In this document: piece after piece, positions 59,179 to 64,000 of the stretch | Layout of the letters: every line of letters starts with the position of its first letter | Numbering within the stretch: position 1 is the stretch's first letter | NCBI RefSeq assembly: GCF_000423545.1 | Contig: NZ_KE384031.1 | Span: 93,492-157,491, forward strand | Source of the DNA: Metapseudomonas resinovorans DSM 21078 | GTDB taxonomy: Bacteria > Pseudomonadota > Gammaproteobacteria > Pseudomonadales > Pseudomonadaceae | Reading direction: 5' to 3' | DNA length: 64,000 nt | The notes under the pieces: model-generated | The model's input: the letters and a program-made list of their open reading frames with translations, nothing else | What the model was told of the DNA's origin: nothing | The model's database searches: none | Program-made: the position numbers and the translations under genes

Positions 59179-61387
59179 GGGCGACTCCTTGCAAACGGAC
59201 CGGGGCTTCATCACCGGCCAGGGGGTTCTGCGGGTCCAGCAGCGAGCTGCGGATGAAATGCAGGTAGCTTTGCAGCCGCCGCAGGGGCGAGGTGTCGAAC
59301 TGCGGCGCACAGGGCTCGGCGGTAGTGCGCACGCTGTCGATGGCCTGTTCCACGGCAGCCAAGGCGCGCTGGCGATTCGCTTGCGAAGGCTGGATGAACA
59401 GGCGCACCAGGGCGCGCCCCATGGCACGGATGGCGTTGCGCCAGGGCATGGATTCGGCATAGCAGGACAGCGCCGGTAGACGCGCCTGTTCCAGGCGCAG
59501 TTCGATCACCGCGTGCCCCACTTCCTGCACCAGGAACATCCAGCGCAGCAGCTGGCGCTGCACGTCCGGACGGCCGGCGGAATACAGGTAGGCCTGGTTC
59601 AGCAGATCACGGGTGCCGCTCTCGAAGCCGGACACCAGCCCCTTCAAACGGCCGCTTACCGCGCGCACCACGCACATGCGCAGGTCGCGCTCCAGGCGAC
59701 GCCAGAGCCAGGGCCGGTTGGGCGGCAGGAGCACGGCGGCAGCGGCGGTGGCCAACGCCATGGAGAGCACCGAGGCAAGGTATTCGTTGAGCAGCCGATG
59801 GGGGTCGAACAGGGTCTGGTTGGCCGGCATCGAGGTCATGCTGAACCACACCAGCAGACCCAGGCCGGCGCCAGCCGGCTGCGGCCGCGCCAGCAGGTAG
59901 GCACCCAGGGCGACCACCGGCGCCAGGGCGCAGCAGAGCAGCGCGAATCCGTCGATTTCGGGCAACACGCAGAAGGTCAGAACGATGCCCAGGCAAGCGC
60001 CGGCAGTCGCACCCAGGGTGAGTTGCAGAGACAGCCGCCTGGGGTTGGACGAGGAAGACGCCAGCGCGGAAACCATGCCGATGGTCATGGCGAAGGTGCC
60101 GCCGCTGGGCCAGGCAGTAGCCATCCAGAACACGCTGAGCGACAGGATCAGCAGGCTGCTGCGCAGGCCCGCCACAGCGGCGGCCACGGCGTTGGCGCGG
60201 GGCCGGAAGTTCTCCTTCCACTGTTCGCGGACGTGGTGATCGTCCAGCAACGAAGCGTGGGTCTGGGCGTAGTTGTGCAGGTCGTCGGCGAAGCGGTAGA
60301 GCAGCTCAGCAGCGGTGTCGTAGTCCAGCGTCTGGGCTTCACTGGGCCGCTGCATGGCAAGCTGCGCGCGGCCGCTGCGGATCAACTGCATCAGTTCCTG
60401 CTTGCAGGCCTCGAGGCGGATGGCGAGCTGCGCCGCGTCGGCCTCGCTGCTCAGGCGGTCGCGCAACGGCATGAGCAACCGCGACACTTCGGCGAGGCAA
60501 GGCTGCAAGGCCTGCAGCACCGCGTCTCCGTAGGAGCCAGCTCTGCTGGCGAACTCCATCGGCTCCGTGCCTTCGCGAGCAAAGCTCACTCCTACAGCCA
60601 GGCGCCGCAGCAACTGGTGCAGGCCGTGAAAACGGGTGGAAAGCACCATGAACTCGTTGTTCAGGCGTGCCAGGCGGCCGCTGCGCATGCGCATGTGCGG
60701 GTCTTCGAAGGCGGTGGCGCTGCGCATGTTTTCCAGGCTCACGGCGGCCGCCGCGAAGCGCGCATTGCTGGCATCGAAACGCGTGCTGTCCAGTCCACCA
60801 GCCAACCCTTCGCAGGCAAAAATGGCGAAGTCGCGGAAGCGCCCGTGCAGGGTGTTGCGCAGGTCGGTGCGGGTGCTCTGCGGCAGGATCAGGCCATTGA
60901 CCAGGCCGGTGCAAAGGATGCCCAGGCTGATCTCAAGCACGCGCCAGAGGGCGAGCATGAAGGCGTCGTCCGGGTGGGTGGTGGCCGGCAGGCCGATCAT
61001 CACCGCCGTGTAGCCGGCCAGCACGCAGGCGTAGCCACGGAAGTCGCGATAGCGTGCGGCGCCAGCGGTGCACAGGCCGATCCAGATGGCCAGGCAGAGC
61101 ATGAACAGCACCCGCTCCTGATTGAACAGGGCGATCAGCGCCACCATCACGGTCAGCCCCAGGAGGGTGCCGATGATCCGGTAGAAACTCTTGGCCAGGA
61201 CTTGTCCACTCTGCGGCTGCATGACGATGAACACGGTCACCAGCACGGTGCCCGGTTGTGGCAGCTCCAGGCGATAGGCGAGCCAGAGGGCGAGGAAGAC
61301 GGTGAGCAGGGCCTTGAAGATGAAGGCCCAGGTCAGGCCGTCACTGCGTGCCCAATCGGCCAGCGCGCGGTTGAAGGATTGCACCAT
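59168..61387 (-). CDS. FUSC-family inner-membrane efflux pump (AaeB-like)
   Basis: A 739-residue pump with two membrane bundles (about 15-170 and 400-540) and cytoplasmic helical regions. It begins with ALADWARSDGLTWAFIFKALLTVFLALWLAYRLELPQPGTVLVTVFIVMQPQSGQV. AaeB exports aromatic carboxylic acids such as p-hydroxybenzoate in E. coli, and the context here is similar. A complete REP palindrome (60531-60596) is translated in frame as about residues 264-285 (VGVSFAREGTEPMEFASRAGS). The ORF is otherwise intact. Confidence 0.9.
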   Translation of the reverse strand: MVQSFNRALADWARSDGLTWAFIFKALLTVFLALWLAYRLELPQPGTVLVTVFIVMQPQSGQVLAKSFYRIIGTLLGLTVMVALIALFNQERVLFMLCLAIWIGLCTAGAARYRDFRGYACVLAGYTAVMIGLPATTHPDDAFMLALWRVLEISLGILCTGLVNGLILPQSTRTDLRNTLHGRFRDFAIFACEGLAGGLDSTRFDASNARFAAAAVSLENMRSATAFEDPHMRMRSGRLARLNNEFMVLSTRFHGLHQLLRRLAVGVSFAREGTEPMEFASRAGSYGDAVLQALQPCLAEVSRLLMPLRDRLSSEADAAQLAIRLEACKQELMQLIRSGRAQLAMQRPSEAQTLDYDTAAELLYRFADDLHNYAQTHASLLDDHHVREQWKENFRPRANAVAAAVAGLRSSLLILSLSVFWMATAWPSGGTFAMTIGMVSALASSSSNPRRLSLQLTLGATAGACLGIVLTFCVLPEIDGFALLCCALAPVVALGAYLLARPQPAGAGLGLLVWFSMTSMPANQTLFDPHRLLNEYLASVLSMALATAAAAVLLPPNRPWLWRRLERDLRMCVVRAVSGRLKGLVSGFESGTRDLLNQAYLYSAGRPDVQRQLLRWMFLVQEVGHAVIELRLEQARLPALSCYAESMPWRNAIRAMGRALVRLFIQPSQANRQRALAAVEQAIDSVRTTAEPCAPQFDTSPLRRLQSYLHFIRSSLLDPQNPLAGDEAPVRLQGVAHAA
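60531..60596. repeat. REP palindrome inside the FUSC coding sequence
   Basis: GTAGGAGCCAGCTCTGCTGG at one end and CTTCGCGAGCAAAGCTCACT followed by CCTAC at the other, exactly 66 bp long (22 codons) and read through in the FUSC frame. Confidence 0.82.
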
Positions 61388-61396
61388 GAAGGGTCC

Positions 61397-62905
61397 TCAG
61401 GGCTTGGGAAGAAAGCGCAGGCGCGGTTCCCGCGGCGCCAGGCTGGCGTCGCTCGGACCGACCGGCTCGGGCAGCGCGCCGCCGCCCAGGGCCAGCAGCA
61501 GGTCGGCCTGGGCATTGAGCAAGGCCGCGCGCACCTGCTGTTGCTGGAGCTGACGCTGGAACAGGGTGGGTTGGGTTTCCAGCACGGCGTCGAAGCCGGT
61601 GAGGCCGCGCTGCTGAGCCAGCAAGGCGAGGTCGCAGGTTTTCTGTGCGGCAACCACTGCCTCGGCGGCGAGTGCCTGCTGCTGGCGCAGCGACTTGATG
61701 CGCACCAGCGCATCGGCCACCTGTTGCAGGGCGCCGACCAGCGTCTGGTTGTAGTGCTCCACCGCCAGGTCGTACTCGGCGGCAGCGGCGCCCAGTTGGC
61801 CACGGCGCAGGCCACCGTCGAACATCGGCAGGCTGAGGGCCGGGCCGAGGTTGTAGGTGAGCTTGTCGTAACGCAGGAAGTCCAGCACGCCGCCCTGGGT
61901 GGCGCTGGAACCGATGCCGCCCAGCAGATTGACGTTAGGGTAGAAGCCGGCCTTGGCGACCTCGATGCCCCGGGCCTGCGCCGCCACTTGCCAGCGGCTG
62001 GCGACCAGATCCGGCCGGCGACCGAGCAATTCCAGCGGCAGCTGCGCCGGCAGGCTGGGCAGGCGTTGCAGGTCGAGGGTCGGACGTTGCAGGCGCTCGC
62101 CCTCCCCCGGCCCCTTGCCGGCCAGGGCGGCGAGCTGGTTGCGGGTGAGCGCGATGGATTCGTTCAGCGCATCGATCTGCCGATGGGTTTCCGGCAAGGG
62201 CGCCTCGGCGCGGCTGATTTCCAACCGCGTGCCGATGCCGTCCCGCAAACGCTGCTCAGCCAGGCGCAGGATGTGTTCCTGCTGTGCAAGGCTGGCCTGG
62301 GCAACGTCCTTTTCCCCATGCAGCAGCGCCAGGCGGATGTAGCTGCGTACCAGGTTGCCCTGCAACTCCAGCGCGGCCAGGCGCGCTTCGGCCACCGCCA
62401 CCCGGGCCTGGTCCAACGCCTGGTGACTGCGGCTGCGCTCGCGTCCCCAGAGGTCGAGATCATAGGAAAAGCCCAGCAGGCTGGTGTTGTTCCAACTGGT
62501 GGTGCGGGCGAGCTCGCCGGGGCCGTAGAAGTAGTCGTCGGGCCAGCGCTTGCGCTGCAGGTCGGCGTCGAGGTTCACCTGCGGCTGCTCGGCCGACTCC
62601 ACCACCCCGGCCAGGGCACGGGCCTGGCGCACGCGGGCAGCGGCCATCGCCAGGCTGGGGCTGTCGGCCAGGGCCTGGTCCATCCAGGCGTTCAATTGCG
62701 GGTCGCCATAGGCGCGCCACCACTGGGCATGGGGCCAGGCGGCCTCTTGCTCGGCGCGGCGAATGGTCGAACCGGGGTCCAGTTGGGCAACGTCCAGGCG
62801 TTCGGCCTGGGGGGCTATGCCCTGACTATCGATACAAGCGGATAGGAGAGAAATGACGGCGAACAGACTGGCGCGGGCGACGCCGGGCCAAGGATTGCGG
62901 TGCAC
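61397..62905 (-). CDS. Outer membrane efflux factor (NodT/TolC-like lipoprotein)
   Basis: 502 residues from a GTG start. A lipobox LLSAC follows the signal peptide (Cys near residue 24). The duplicated OEP domains show WWRAYGDPQLNAWMDQALADSPSLAMAAARVRQARA in the first half and ARGIEVAKAGFYPNVNLLGGIG in the second. It forms the outer-membrane channel for the FUSC/HlyD pump whose genes follow 9 bp downstream. First gene of the operon. Confidence 0.92.
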   Translation of the reverse strand: MHRNPWPGVARASLFAVISLLSACIDSQGIAPQAERLDVAQLDPGSTIRRAEQEAAWPHAQWWRAYGDPQLNAWMDQALADSPSLAMAAARVRQARALAGVVESAEQPQVNLDADLQRKRWPDDYFYGPGELARTTSWNNTSLLGFSYDLDLWGRERSRSHQALDQARVAVAEARLAALELQGNLVRSYIRLALLHGEKDVAQASLAQQEHILRLAEQRLRDGIGTRLEISRAEAPLPETHRQIDALNESIALTRNQLAALAGKGPGEGERLQRPTLDLQRLPSLPAQLPLELLGRRPDLVASRWQVAAQARGIEVAKAGFYPNVNLLGGIGSSATQGGVLDFLRYDKLTYNLGPALSLPMFDGGLRRGQLGAAAAEYDLAVEHYNQTLVGALQQVADALVRIKSLRQQQALAAEAVVAAQKTCDLALLAQQRGLTGFDAVLETQPTLFQRQLQQQQVRAALLNAQADLLLALGGGALPEPVGPSDASLAPREPRLRFLPKP

Positions 62906-63084
62906 TGCGGCATATCCTGAATGCTGGGTAGCCAGACACGGGGCCTGGATCGGCGGCGATTCTAGAGATGGGCCAAGCGAAGGATAAGGCGACGGATAGA
63001 TGAAGGATTGTGTACTGAATCAGCCATAATCCACCGACACACTTCGTGACAAAATTCGCCCTCCCTTCCGGGCCAGGACCCTCC

Positions 63085-64000
63085 ATGGACATCCTCTTCA
63101 ACATGCGCGCCTTCGTCTGTGTGGCGGAGACCGGCAGCTTTACCGCCGCTGCCCAGCGCATGGATCTCACCACCTCGTATATTTCCCGCGCGGTGGCGAC
63201 CCTCGAAACCCACCTGCGCACCCGCCTGCTGCACCGCACCACCCGCCGCATCGCCCTGACCGAAGCCGGCCAGCGCTACCTGCTGCGCTGCGAGCAGATC
63301 CTCGGCTACATCGAGGAAGCCGAAGCGGAAGCCAGCGAGGCCCATGCGCGGCCAGTGGGCAACCTGAAGGTGCATGCCATGACCGGCATCGGCCAGCACT
63401 ACCTGATCAAGGCCATCGCCCAGTACAGCGAGAAGTACCCGGACGTGAGCTTCGACCTGACCCTGGCCAACCGCACCACCGATATCCTCGACGAGGGCTA
63501 CGACATTTCCGTGGTGATCGCCCAGGAGCTGCCGGATTCGGGCTTCATCTCCAAGCAGCTGGGCACTACCTACAGCGTGCTCTGCGCCTCCCCTGGCTAC
63601 ATCGAGAAGCACGGCGCGCCGCGCCTACCCTCAGAGCTGTCGAAGCACCGCTGCCTGCGCTTGGTGAACAACGTGATGTCCCTGGACAAGTGGCTGTTCG
63701 AAGGCCCGGACGGCCAGGAGATGGTCAGCGTCAACCAGACGCCCTTCCAGGTGAATACAGCGGACGCCATGACCGAAGCCATCAAGGCCGGGATAGGCAT
63801 GGGCGTGGTGCCGGTGTACTCGGCCATCAGCGGCCTGAAGGACGGCAGCCTGGTGCGCGTGCTGCCCAACCACAATCTGTTCCCGCTGGGCATCTACGCC
63901 CTCTACCCGTCGCGGCAGTTCCTCGACGCGAAGATCCGCACCTGGGTGGAGTTTCTCCGCGAGTTCGTCCCGGAACGGGTCGAGGCCGATGAGAGAGCCG
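63085..64000 (+). CDS. LysR-family regulator (runs off the window)
   Basis: At least 305 residues, open at the window edge so no stop is seen. The start at 63085 gives MDILFNMRAFVCVAETGSFTAAAQRMDLTTSYISRAVATLETHL, a LysR HTH, followed by the effector domain (GNLKVHAMTGIGQHYLIKAIAQYSEKYPDVSFDL; GIGMGVVPVYSA). It is divergent from the outer-membrane factor gene 180 bp away and is the likely regulator of the efflux operon, as AaeR is for aaeXAB (inference). Confidence 0.9.
   Translation, partial: MDILFNMRAFVCVAETGSFTAAAQRMDLTTSYISRAVATLETHLRTRLLHRTTRRIALTEAGQRYLLRCEQILGYIEEAEAEASEAHARPVGNLKVHAMTGIGQHYLIKAIAQYSEKYPDVSFDLTLANRTTDILDEGYDISVVIAQELPDSGFISKQLGTTYSVLCASPGYIEKHGAPRLPSELSKHRCLRLVNNVMSLDKWLFEGPDGQEMVSVNQTPFQVNTADAMTEAIKAGIGMGVVPVYSAISGLKDGSLVRVLPNHNLFPLGIYALYPSRQFLDAKIRTWVEFLREFVPERVEADERA

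Noticed and set aside
59513-62845. A plus-strand open frame of 1110 codons
   Set aside because: It is antisense to the FUSC and outer-membrane-factor genes, has low-complexity Gly/Gln/Ala/Arg composition and no domain. It is a by-product of high GC.
1-64000. tRNA, rRNA or riboswitch genes
   Set aside because: Intergenic regions were read on both strands and no cloverleaf, rRNA-like sequence or known riboswitch core was recognised.

Overview
The window is about 64 kb of a GC-rich chromosome from a pseudomonad (Pseudomonas sensu lato). The grounds are the Cra/FruR-fruBKA locus with a multidomain FruB, an OprD-family porin, a DUF2790 exported protein, HpaA/HpaR-controlled homoprotocatechuate genes, and many REP palindromes of the type GTAGGAGCGAGCTTGCTCGCGAA. 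The species cannot be named from the sequence alone. No tRNA, rRNA, CRISPR array or intact insertion sequence was found; one IS3-type transposase fragment remains.

Left part (1-11.6 kb): a LysR regulator, a VOC-fold protein, then a second LysR gene divergent from a three-gene unit (exported amidohydrolase, C45-family Ntn hydrolase, MHS-type MFS transporter). A convergent five-gene minus-strand locus of envelope proteins follows: an LpoB-like lipoprotein, a COG3014-type TPR protein, a YcfL-like lipoprotein, a CsgG/LpoB-like exported protein and a PPC-like lipoprotein.

11.9-23.4 kb: an IS3 transposase remnant, then a complete type II secretion operon on the minus strand in the order gspE-F-G-H-I-J-K-L-M-C/N-D. 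This order is that of Xanthomonas xps rather than Pseudomonas xcp or hxc. The secretin carries a lipobox. The operon begins with an ABC-2 polysaccharide-type permease that has no ATPase partner and overlaps gspE. The block looks poorer in GC than its surroundings.

23.7-31 kb: arfB (ribosome rescue), then the fructose PTS genes fruB-fruK-fruA, divergent from the LacI-type regulator fruR, with a Cra-type operator between them.

31-57 kb: an aromatic amine and aromatic acid catabolic region. A FeaR-like AraC regulator, an APC permease, a phenylacetaldehyde-dehydrogenase-like enzyme and a class III aminotransferase could turn tyramine or phenylethylamine into (4-hydroxy)phenylacetate. A TRAP transporter and an OprD porin may import aromatic acids. 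The hpa genes (hpaA; hpaG1-G2-E-D-F-H-I; a two-component 4-HPA 3-hydroxylase of the Acinetobacter C1/C2 type; hpaR) degrade 4-hydroxyphenylacetate to pyruvate and succinate semialdehyde. Two shared sequence motifs tie the region together: an RTTAAY-N2-RTTAAY palindrome at five promoters, and tandem TGGCAG-N5-GGCAAR repeats with a 22-bp period between the aldehyde dehydrogenase and the aminotransferase. An APC permease, a nitrilase-superfamily hydrolase and a LuxR-type regulator follow.

57-64 kb: a small DUF2790 protein and an AaeAB-type tripartite efflux operon (outer-membrane factor, FUSC pump, DUF1656 protein, HlyD adaptor), divergent from a LysR regulator that runs off the window end.
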